NCBI GenBank assembly: GCA_020629355.1
Contig: JAHDDM010000118.1
Location: 1-5,056 of the forward strand
DNA: 5,056 nucleotides
Origin: Rhodospirillaceae bacterium
GTDB lineage: Bacteria > Pseudomonadota > Alphaproteobacteria > JABSOH01
Direction of reading: 5' to 3'
Shown: piece by piece, positions 1 to 5,056 of the stretch
Position numbering within the stretch: position 1 is the stretch's first letter
How the letters are laid out: each line of letters opens with the position of its first letter
Position numbers and translations under genes: made by a program
The notes under the pieces: model-generated
The model's input: the letters and a program-made list of their open reading frames with translations, nothing else
The model's database searches: none
What the model was told of the DNA's origin: nothing

Positions 1-399
1 TTGCTGGGTACCTATGTGCTTTCTGCAGGATATTATGATGCCTATTATCTTCGGGCGCAAAAGGTACGCAAGCTGATCGCACAGGATTTTACGCATGCTT
101 TCCAGAAATGTGATCTCATCCTTACCCCAACTGCACCCAGCGCGGCCTTTGCCCACGGCGAGAACATGGACGATCCCATCAGTATGTATCTGAATGATGT
201 CTTTACTGTACCGACTTCATTGGCGGGTCTGCCAGCGATTTCTGTTCCCTCTGGTCTTTCGGCAGAAAATTTGCCCTTGGGTTTACAGTTGATTGGTAAG
301 CCTTTTGACGAGTCTGGCGTTCTACGCGGTGGGCAGATACTGGAAGAGGCGGCGAAGTTTCCCTTCCTCAACGGGGCTATGATGGGGAGCATGGCATGA
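1..399 (+). CDS. gatA: Glu-tRNA(Gln)/Asp-tRNA(Asn) amidotransferase subunit A, C-terminal part (5' end outside window)
   Basis: This is the last 132 residues of GatA, the amidase subunit of GatCAB. GatA hydrolyses glutamine and supplies ammonia for transamidation of misacylated tRNA in the cytoplasm. The window opens in frame inside the gene, and the TTG at base 1 is an internal leucine codon, not a start. Visible family signatures are the [14 protein letters not shown] stretch at the start, LTPTAP (visible residues 41-46), [10 protein letters not shown] followed by [13 protein letters not shown] (about 62-85), and [12 protein letters not shown] (91-102). These are typical of the C-terminal third of a GatA of about 490 residues. 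The Ser-cis-Ser-Lys catalytic triad lies upstream and cannot be checked here. The TGA stop overlaps the gatB start as ATGA, so the two subunits are probably made by coupled translation in similar amounts. General amidases share the fold, but the gatB neighbour settles the identity. Confidence 0.96.
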   Translation: MLGTYVLSAGYYDAYYLRAQKVRKLIAQDFTHAFQKCDLILTPTAPSAAFAHGENMDDPISMYLNDVFTVPTSLAGLPAISVPSGLSAENLPLGLQLIGKPFDESGVLRGGQILEEAAKFPFLNGAMMGSMA

Positions 400-1844
400 G
401 TAAAATTACCGATATAGACCTTGGCGAATGGGAAATGGTCATTGGACTTGAGGTTCATGCTCAGGTCTTGAGTGTATCGAAGCTGTTCTCTGGTGCCTCC
501 GCGGCCTTTGGCGGCGAGCCAAATGATCACGTCAGTATCGTTGATGCTGCCATGCCTGGTATGCTTCCAGTATTGAACGAAGCGGCCTTGCATCATGCGG
601 TGCGTGCAGGTTTGGCGCTGAATGCCAAGATTAACACCTATTCGGTTTTTGCCCGTAAAAATTATTTCTATGCCGATTTGCCCCAAGGCTATCAAATTTC
701 ACAATATGAATATCCCATTGTTGGCGAAGGCGCGATTGATATTGCCCTTGATGATGGCAGCATCCGCACTATTGGTATCGAACGGTTGCATCTGGAACAG
801 GACGCAGGAAAATCCTTGCACGATCAGCATCCGCAATATTCCTATATTGACTTGAATCGCTCTGGTGTGCCGTTAATGGAAATTGTCAGTAAACCTGATA
901 TTCGCTCAAGCTACGAAGCCACGGCCTATGTCCGCAAAATCGCGAATATTCTTGATTATATCGGGGCATGTGATGTCAATATGTCCCAAGGCTCTTTACG
1001 CGCCGATGTCAATATATCCCTACGCCGCCCGAATGAAGAATTTGGTACACGCACGGAAATTAAGAACCTCAATTCGCTGAAAGGTATTCGTCAAGCGATT
1101 GAGGCCGAAGCATGGCGGCAAAAGTCTTTACTTGAGGCTGGCGAAAGCATCAAGCAGGAAACTCGCCTGTTCGATCCGGTGAAAATGGAAACGCGGTCTT
1201 TGCGCTCGAAAGAAGATGCCCACGACTATCGCTATTTCCCTGATCCCGATTTATTGCCTGTGACGATTACAGAAGACTGGATCGCCAAAGTACAGTCTGA
1301 GCTGCCTGAATTGCCAGATCAAAAAATTGCCCGTTTCCAAAATGATTACGGCCTTTCGGCCTACGATGCCGATGTGCTGGTGGCGGATCAAACCACCGCC
1401 CGTTATTTTGAAACGGTGTGCGCATCTGTCACCCCGAAAATTGCCGTGAATTGGGTCATGGTGGAACTGTTCGGACGGCTGAACAAAGCCGATTTAAGCG
1501 TGCAGGATTCGCCAGTCTCTGCTGAGGGATTAGCAGAGTTACTGGGTTTGCTGGAAAAGAATACTATCTCAGGCCGTGTTGCTAAAGACGTGCTGGACAC
1601 GATGTTCAGTACGGGGAAGTCTGCATCCCAAATTGTTCAGGAACAGGGGCTGGAACAGGTCTCTGATACCAGCGCAATAGAAGCGATTATCGACCAGATC
1701 ATCACAGAAAATCCTGATCAGGTACAGAAATACCGTGATGGCAACGAACGCCTGCTAGGTTGGTTTGTTGGTCAGGTGATGAAACAAAGTGGCGGCAAAG
1801 CCAATCCTGGTATGGTCAATCAGCTGTTGAAGCAGAAACTCTAA
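396..1844 (+). CDS. gatB: Aspartyl/glutamyl-tRNA amidotransferase subunit B
   Basis: GatB binds the misacylated tRNA and activates the side-chain carboxylate with ATP, so that ammonia from GatA can convert Glu-tRNA(Gln) or Asp-tRNA(Asn) to the amide form. The 482 residues match the usual full length. Landmarks are [10 protein letters not shown] (15-24), [17 protein letters not shown] (87-103), [10 protein letters not shown] (131-140), the family signature around [18 protein letters not shown] (151-168), [10 protein letters not shown] (199-208), EIKNLNS (221-227) and [11 protein letters not shown] (276-286), which together form the catalytic cradle. After about residue 330 comes the helical, YqeY-like tRNA-binding tail, ending in the characteristic [15 protein letters not shown]. 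No key motif is missing. The ATG start is supported by the ATGA overlap with gatA and by a GGGGAG Shine-Dalgarno at 384-389, 6 bases upstream. Motifs near the C-terminus ([21 protein letters not shown]) read like alphaproteobacterial GatB. The gene ends 33 bases before the convergent xerD. Confidence 0.99.
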   Translation: MSKITDIDLGEWEMVIGLEVHAQVLSVSKLFSGASAAFGGEPNDHVSIVDAAMPGMLPVLNEAALHHAVRAGLALNAKINTYSVFARKNYFYADLPQGYQISQYEYPIVGEGAIDIALDDGSIRTIGIERLHLEQDAGKSLHDQHPQYSYIDLNRSGVPLMEIVSKPDIRSSYEATAYVRKIANILDYIGACDVNMSQGSLRADVNISLRRPNEEFGTRTEIKNLNSLKGIRQAIEAEAWRQKSLLEAGESIKQETRLFDPVKMETRSLRSKEDAHDYRYFPDPDLLPVTITEDWIAKVQSELPELPDQKIARFQNDYGLSAYDADVLVADQTTARYFETVCASVTPKIAVNWVMVELFGRLNKADLSVQDSPVSAEGLAELLGLLEKNTISGRVAKDVLDTMFSTGKSASQIVQEQGLEQVSDTSAIEAIIDQIITENPDQVQKYRDGNERLLGWFVGQVMKQSGGKANPGMVNQLLKQKL

Positions 1845-1877
1845 ACCCCCTGATGGGCTGGCTTGGCGTTTTATCGC
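1845..1877. other. Convergent gatB/xerD spacer with a weak hairpin, no clear terminator
   Basis: Only 33 bases separate the stop codons of gatB (+) and xerD (-). A 4-bp stem, GGCG (1865-1868) and CGCC (1875-1878), with a 6-base loop, spans the junction and runs into the xerD stop codon. In the plus direction a run of five T follows only at 1886-1890, eight bases past the stem and already inside xerD. In the minus direction no T run follows the stem. This could act as a poor bidirectional terminator, or termination may be Rho-dependent. The sequence does not decide between these. Confidence 0.3.
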
Positions 1878-2780
1878 CTATGGGCTTTTTGCCAATGGAT
1901 GCGCGGAATGCACCAAGGCGCTTTTGCGTGCATCCTGGATATGGGTATAAATCTGTGTTGTACTAATGTCCGCATGACCCAGCAGCATCTGTAGGCTACG
2001 AAGGTCTGCTCCGCCTGCCAGCAGATGACTGGCGAAAGCGTGGCGTAATTGATGCGGGCTAACACGAGCGGGGTCGAGTCCAGCCTCTAGTGCCAGAGCT
2101 TTCAGTATTTGCGCCAGACGTTGCCGCGTTAACGGGGCAGAATCCTTCTGCACCCGCGCTGGAAACAGCCATTTCGGCGCACTGCCAAACAGCTCTTTCA
2201 AATTCTTACGGTAATCATCCAAACATGCAATAGCACGTGGTGAAAGCGCAACAAGGCGTTGTTTGTTGCCTTTGCCTATCACCTCGAGCAAACCATCTTC
2301 TGCAATCCCAAGATGATACGGCAGACAGAGGAGTTCACTCACCCGCAAACCGCTGGCATAGAGTACCTCGAGCATACACAGCCGCCGCATAGTCGCAAAG
2401 GTTTTCGCTGGCGTTTTAGCAGGCAGACGTGCGGCTTCAAACAGGCGATCAACATCATCCGTACTTAGGCAATCTGGAACTTTCTGTCTTGTCCGTGGCA
2501 CATCAAGGCTGAGGGCGGGATTATCGCTACGGACTTTTTCGGATTTTATAAAGCGAAAAAATTGCCTAAGTGCCGATCTTCGTCGTGCCATACTGCTTGG
2601 TTGCAGCCCTGAAGCCGATAGGTGACGGAGATAATTTTGTAAATCCGTGCTACTGGCTTGAATAAGTTCCGTTGTACAGAGATATTTTTGCACATCTGTT
2701 AAATCGCGACCATAAGATTCCAGAGTATTTCTGGCAACGCCGCGTTCGGCAGCCATCATCTCCAGGAACGCTTCTATCAT
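1878..2780 (-). CDS. xerD: Site-specific tyrosine recombinase XerD
   Basis: XerD works with XerC and FtsK to resolve chromosome dimers at dif before cell division. The 300 residues comprise an N-terminal SAM-like core-binding domain (about 1-90, including ARNTLESYGRDL) and a C-terminal catalytic domain. The six expected active-site residues are all present: Arg146 in YASGLRVSEL, Lys170 in VIGKGNKQRLV, His243 and Arg246 in SPHQLRHAF, His269 in MLLGHAD, and the nucleophile Tyr278 in STTQIYTH. The form HAFASHLLAGGADLR..QMLLGHAD and the tail ending near HSAHPLA fit XerD better than XerC. The ATG start gives an N-terminus that lines up with known XerD proteins. It overlaps the stop of the preceding gene as ATGA (2780-2777) and has no recognisable Shine-Dalgarno (the 19 bases upstream read CCATATTGCTTGCGCCAGT), so translation probably depends on reinitiation after the upstream gene. 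It is the last gene of a three-gene unit. Confidence 0.96.
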   Translation of the reverse strand: MIEAFLEMMAAERGVARNTLESYGRDLTDVQKYLCTTELIQASSTDLQNYLRHLSASGLQPSSMARRRSALRQFFRFIKSEKVRSDNPALSLDVPRTRQKVPDCLSTDDVDRLFEAARLPAKTPAKTFATMRRLCMLEVLYASGLRVSELLCLPYHLGIAEDGLLEVIGKGNKQRLVALSPRAIACLDDYRKNLKELFGSAPKWLFPARVQKDSAPLTRQRLAQILKALALEAGLDPARVSPHQLRHAFASHLLAGGADLRSLQMLLGHADISTTQIYTHIQDARKSALVHSAHPLAKSP

Positions 2781-4456
2781 ACTGGCGCAAGCAATATGGC
2801 TAGCCGTCTGGCAGCGTAGGCTTTGGCGACATCACCAAAGCCAATATGCTCAAGCGTATACAGAGCATCGCGCACCTGATTAGGATCAAGTTCCACGCTC
2901 GGTAAACTGAGGTGCAGCACGATATTCAACAGAGCCTCGCCATAATCTTCAAGATTACCCGATACGACTTCGGGTTCCTTGAGGTTTGGCACTACAACGT
3001 CAAGACTCGGCAATAAAGCCAAAATCAGTTCTCGTTGCTGCGGTGCAGAATCATACAGTGCGCGCCAATCCTGCCACTTTTGGAAATGCTCTTCAGCAGG
3101 CGTTTTTTCCTCGATAATCAGGCTTTGCAAGAAGGCATCCTGCTCGTCAACAATCGTCGTTTCAGGAGGAGTCTGCGCCTTAATAATCTGCTGTAAAGGC
3201 CAGATTGCAGGACTATCCTCTGATTCTGGAAAATCAATCTTGGCATAATTCTGTATCGCCAGATGAGCACGTGCCAGAGGCGTAGAGGGTTGATCTGGCA
3301 GATAGGCCATCAGACTATCCAGCATCTGTGCGTATAAACCATGTTGATCACCGTGTTGTAATCCTGTGATGACCCATTCGGCCTGAGCAGGATGCTCGCT
3401 GAGAACCTGTGTCAACAAGGCACGAGAATTGGGCGACGGGAACTGTTGCAATAATGTCCCGACATTTTCTCGTTCTGCCTCGCGGAATGTTCTGGCAAAC
3501 TGTAGTCGTTGCAGATCATCAATACCTATTGCGTTTGCGGCATAGGCAGCCTCGGCATGTACCAGCCGTTGATCGATCCCAAGTGCCGGCACATCCATGA
3601 CCATGGCCTGAATTTGCGGCGACAATACAGCATCCTCAGGGAAATGCGGTGTAATGCCCCCCATCCGCGCCAGTAGCAGATGCACTGGTTCTGGCGTAAT
3701 GATCAATTCAGTTTCTTGCGGCCGTGTGCTTTCCTGCAACAGAATCATGTTGACCAATGAGGTAAAACCATCACGGCGAACCTCTGGTGCGATTTCCTGC
3801 AAGAGCTTTGTCTGCAAGTCTGCCTCAGCATTTTTACCCGCTTTGAGCAGACAGAAAATTTCTAGCTTTTTAGACCGTATACTGTCGTCTGGATTTTCTG
3901 GTCTTGGGCAAAGGGCGGCTTCATCAAATGTCTGTAGTGCAATAGTATTGCGTATCTCCGCAAGCTGCGGCGTGATTTCTGGTGCAATCTGCATCAGTCT
4001 CTCTGCATCATCATACCAAGCAAGATTCCATAATCCTTGGACACGATCATGCAGAAAGTCCTGATCATTACTGCCTTGTGGCAACACAGTTTCCGCAAGC
4101 AACACATCACGAATAAGCTGCATCAGGGCAGGATCATTGCTTCGTTTCAGACGCTGCATAAGAATTTTAAGGGTCTGTGCATCCGAACCTTGCCAGAGCT
4201 GCGGTGGAATTTCACGACTACCAGGATGCGGCGCACCAAGACTTTTCAGGTCTGCTTTCAGCCCGCTTTGCTGAATGGTCATTGCACCAGTAAAATCGCT
4301 ATCGCTTTGAATTGAGATAGCCTTTTCCTCTACCTTTATTAAGACAGGCTCTTTGCGCTCAGCCATAGGCAGCTCAAACAGATCAATAGTCTGTGCAACC
4401 GCCATCTCGCGAGCGAACAATCCAACTGCTAAAATAGTAAAGAGACTACGTATCAT
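2777..4456 (-). CDS. Uncharacterised exported, mostly helical protein of 559 residues
   Basis: I do not recognise this family. The N-terminus MIRSLFTILAVGLFA has a positive charge followed by a hydrophobic core and reads as a Sec signal peptide. Cleavage may fall after Ala15 or after AVA at 19-21; the Arg-Glu at 16-17 makes the site uncertain. No other membrane span is evident, so the mature protein is probably periplasmic or membrane-associated. The body is rich in Leu, Ala, Gln and Glu with many short amphipathic helix-like stretches, for example 92-122, 137-180, 194-225, 295-385 and 505-556. This suggests a TPR-like or other alpha-solenoid repeat, though I cannot define repeat units. There are exactly two cysteines, Cys183 and Cys202, which could form a disulfide if exported. 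The start overlaps the upstream small gene as ATGA (4456-4453), the stop overlaps xerD as ATGA, and no Shine-Dalgarno is visible. I see no catalytic motif. Coding support comes from the long frame, the signal peptide and both exact overlaps. Confidence 0.9.
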   Translation of the reverse strand: MIRSLFTILAVGLFAREMAVAQTIDLFELPMAERKEPVLIKVEEKAISIQSDSDFTGAMTIQQSGLKADLKSLGAPHPGSREIPPQLWQGSDAQTLKILMQRLKRSNDPALMQLIRDVLLAETVLPQGSNDQDFLHDRVQGLWNLAWYDDAERLMQIAPEITPQLAEIRNTIALQTFDEAALCPRPENPDDSIRSKKLEIFCLLKAGKNAEADLQTKLLQEIAPEVRRDGFTSLVNMILLQESTRPQETELIITPEPVHLLLARMGGITPHFPEDAVLSPQIQAMVMDVPALGIDQRLVHAEAAYAANAIGIDDLQRLQFARTFREAERENVGTLLQQFPSPNSRALLTQVLSEHPAQAEWVITGLQHGDQHGLYAQMLDSLMAYLPDQPSTPLARAHLAIQNYAKIDFPESEDSPAIWPLQQIIKAQTPPETTIVDEQDAFLQSLIIEEKTPAEEHFQKWQDWRALYDSAPQQRELILALLPSLDVVVPNLKEPEVVSGNLEDYGEALLNIVLHLSLPSVELDPNQVRDALYTLEHIGFGDVAKAYAARRLAILLAPV

Positions 4457-4569
4457 TGTTGAAGGACTTTTTTGGCAGGTTCAACAGGTGGCGTTAAGTC
4501 AAGAAAACCAAACGAAGCCACGCCACCTAAAATCAACAACAGCAAGAAAATGAAAATATATTTGAACAC
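4453..4569 (-). CDS. Small hydrophobic single-span membrane protein, 38 residues, GTG start
   Basis: This short frame is easily missed because it starts with GTG. It encodes 38 residues: a positively charged, hydrophobic N-terminal half (MFKYIFIFLLLLILGGVASF) able to form one membrane span or an uncleaved signal anchor, and a short proline- and lysine-containing tail (GFLDLTPPVEPAKKVLQQ). Start choice is strongly supported: AGGAG lies on the minus strand at 4579-4575, 5 bases ahead of the GTG. Its TGA stop overlaps the ATG of the 559-residue exported protein as ATGA (4456-4453), matching the other junction in this operon. The predicted topology is N-in with the tail outside the cytoplasm. I recall that small proteins with a hydrophobic start and a short proline-containing tail occur near xerD in some Alphaproteobacteria, but I cannot confirm homology here and the function is unknown. 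It is the first gene of the xerD operon and the only one with a clear ribosome binding site. Confidence 0.8.
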   Translation of the reverse strand: MFKYIFIFLLLLILGGVASFGFLDLTPPVEPAKKVLQQ

Positions 4570-4574
4570 GGGGA

Positions 4575-4580
4575 CTCCTG
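4575..4580 (-). promoter_or_regulatory. Shine-Dalgarno CAGGAG for the small membrane protein gene
   Basis: Read on the minus strand this is CAGGAG, with the AGGAG core 5 bases before the GTG at 4569. It fixes the start of the 38-residue protein. It is also the only strong ribosome binding site for the three-gene minus-strand unit, so it may set translation of the whole set. The GANTC sequence GACTC (4573-4577) overlaps it. Confidence 0.8.
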
Positions 4581-4593
4581 AAAAAATCTACTG

Positions 4594-4599
4594 ATTATA
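4594..4599 (-). promoter_or_regulatory. Candidate -10 element of the minus-strand (xerD) operon
   Basis: On the minus strand this reads TATAAT, a perfect match to the sigma-70 -10 consensus. Transcription would begin near 4587, leaving a leader of roughly 18 bases before the GTG at 4569. The best -35 is poor: GCCACA (4623-4618), 3 of 6 matches with an 18-base spacer. Alphaproteobacterial promoters often deviate from the E. coli consensus, so the call rests on the hexamer and its position. Confidence 0.45.
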
Positions 4600-4611
4600 T
4601 GCAATGTAGGG

Positions 4612-4617
4612 TATAAA
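4612..4617 (+). promoter_or_regulatory. Candidate -10 element for aroK
   Basis: TATAAA lies 41 bases before the preferred aroK ATG at 4659 and would place the transcript start near 4624. The -35 region is weak: CTGATT (4591-4596) at a short 15-base spacing, or TACTGA (4589-4594) at 17. If aroK instead starts at 4617, this element cannot be its promoter, because it overlaps that ATG. Confidence 0.3.
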
Positions 4618-4658
4618 TGTGGCATTATGAGTATATCATCAAATTCTCTTGTTGCACC

Positions 4659-5056
4659 ATGTCCAATTCTTCTGTTGAAATTGATCAGAGCTTCAATGCT
4701 TTGATGCCGATTCTGGCACGGCGTGATCGGCCTATTGCTTTGCTGGGGATGATGGGTGCAGGCAAAAGCACCATGGCACGGCAACTCGCGGTGTTGGCGG
4801 GTTTAGGCTATATTGATACGGATCACGAGATAGCGAAATGTGCGGGGATGAGCATTCCAAAGTTCTTTGCTGAACAGGGCGAGGCTGCTTTTCGCGCTTT
4901 AGAAACGACTGTCATCAGCAAACAATTTGCGCGCGGTGCTGTTTTTTTGGCTTTGGGCGGCGGTGCATTCATCAATCCGACATTACGTGCTTTGTTGTTA
5001 GAGCGGGCGGATTGCGTCTATCTTGATGTCCCGAAAGAAATGCTTTGGGGGCGCAT
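4659..5056 (+). CDS. aroK: Shikimate kinase, N-terminal part (3' end outside window)
   Basis: AroK transfers phosphate from ATP to the 3-hydroxyl of shikimate, the fifth step of the cytoplasmic chorismate pathway to aromatic amino acids. The 132 visible residues contain the Walker A loop GMMGAGKST (30-38), the substrate-binding IDTDHEI (52-58; Asp53 and Asp55), FRALE (78-82; Arg79) and the shikimate-binding glycines LGGGAF (99-104). The YLDVPKEMLWGR strand and helix that precede the ATP lid follow before the gene runs off the edge. These motifs are intact, so the gene looks functional. The family is usually about 170-200 residues. I chose ATG 4659, which gives 29 residues before the P-loop, but it has no Shine-Dalgarno. 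An in-frame ATG at 4617, directly after an in-frame TAA, would add 14 residues (MWHYEYIIKFSCCT) and has an AGGG 5 bases upstream, so it remains possible. The gene is divergent from the xerD operon. From known gene order, aroB may follow downstream. Confidence 0.95.
   Translation, partial: MSNSSVEIDQSFNALMPILARRDRPIALLGMMGAGKSTMARQLAVLAGLGYIDTDHEIAKCAGMSIPKFFAEQGEAAFRALETTVISKQFARGAVFLALGGGAFINPTLRALLLERADCVYLDVPKEMLWGR

Noticed and set aside
45..695. Open minus-strand frame of 216 codons lying antisense to the end of gatA and the start of gatB
   Set aside because: It lies wholly opposite two well-conserved genes. Its product is rich in Arg, Cys, His and Ser with no recognisable motif, as expected of a shadow frame, and it crosses the gatA/gatB junction.
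1882..1893. GGC-TTTTT-GCC considered as a terminator hairpin at the xerD end
   Set aside because: The stem is only three pairs, the T run is in the loop and not after the stem, and it lies within the xerD coding sequence.
1878..2780. Possibility that the tyrosine recombinase marks an integrated phage, integron or genomic island
   Set aside because: It has XerD-specific motifs and tail, sits between housekeeping genes next to aroK, and no tRNA target, att repeats or mobile genes are visible in the window.
3654..4064. Open plus-strand frame of 136 codons opposite the 559-residue exported protein gene
   Set aside because: The product is rich in Ser, Cys and Arg with no domain or ribosome binding site. 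The opposite strand has the signal peptide and two exact gene overlaps, so that strand is coding.
4627..4639. Short inverted repeat ATGA-GTATA-TCAT ahead of aroK, considered as an operator
   Set aside because: The arms are only 4 bases in AT-rich DNA, with no second copy in the spacer, so chance is the simpler explanation.
4533..4784. Minus-strand frame of 83 codons across the divergent spacer and the start of aroK
   Set aside because: It overlaps the aroK P-loop region on the opposite strand and the better supported 38-residue gene in another frame. It has a His/Cys-rich composition and no motif.

Overview
The window looks like ordinary chromosome of an alphaproteobacterium with middling GC (near 50% by eye). 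The reasons are a GatCAB amidotransferase operon whose GatB reads as an alphaproteobacterial type, and the back-to-back arrangement of xerD and aroK that I recall from many Alphaproteobacteria. I cannot resolve the order or genus from the sequence. There is no sign of phage, transposon, CRISPR or recent transfer.

Layout. Bases 1-1844 (+) hold the 3' end of gatA and all of gatB, joined by a 4-base ATGA overlap. gatB converges on a minus-strand block across a gap of only 33 bases with no convincing terminator. The minus-strand block, read from 4569 down to 1878, has three genes: a 38-residue hydrophobic protein starting at GTG, a 559-residue exported protein I do not recognise, and the tyrosine recombinase xerD. 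Each junction is again an ATGA overlap. Only the first gene of the three has a clear Shine-Dalgarno site, so the downstream two look translationally coupled. An 89-base divergent spacer (4570-4658) carries plausible -10 elements for both directions. aroK (shikimate kinase) then runs off the right edge.

Roles. GatA and GatB belong to the enzyme that converts misacylated Glu-tRNA(Gln) and/or Asp-tRNA(Asn) to the correct aminoacyl-tRNA. XerD acts with XerC to resolve chromosome dimers at dif. AroK phosphorylates shikimate on the way to chorismate. The part with no assigned function is the small membrane protein plus the exported helical protein placed ahead of xerD in one coupled unit. This pair is the best candidate for something undescribed, although the sequence gives no direct evidence of what it does. 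The rest is housekeeping.
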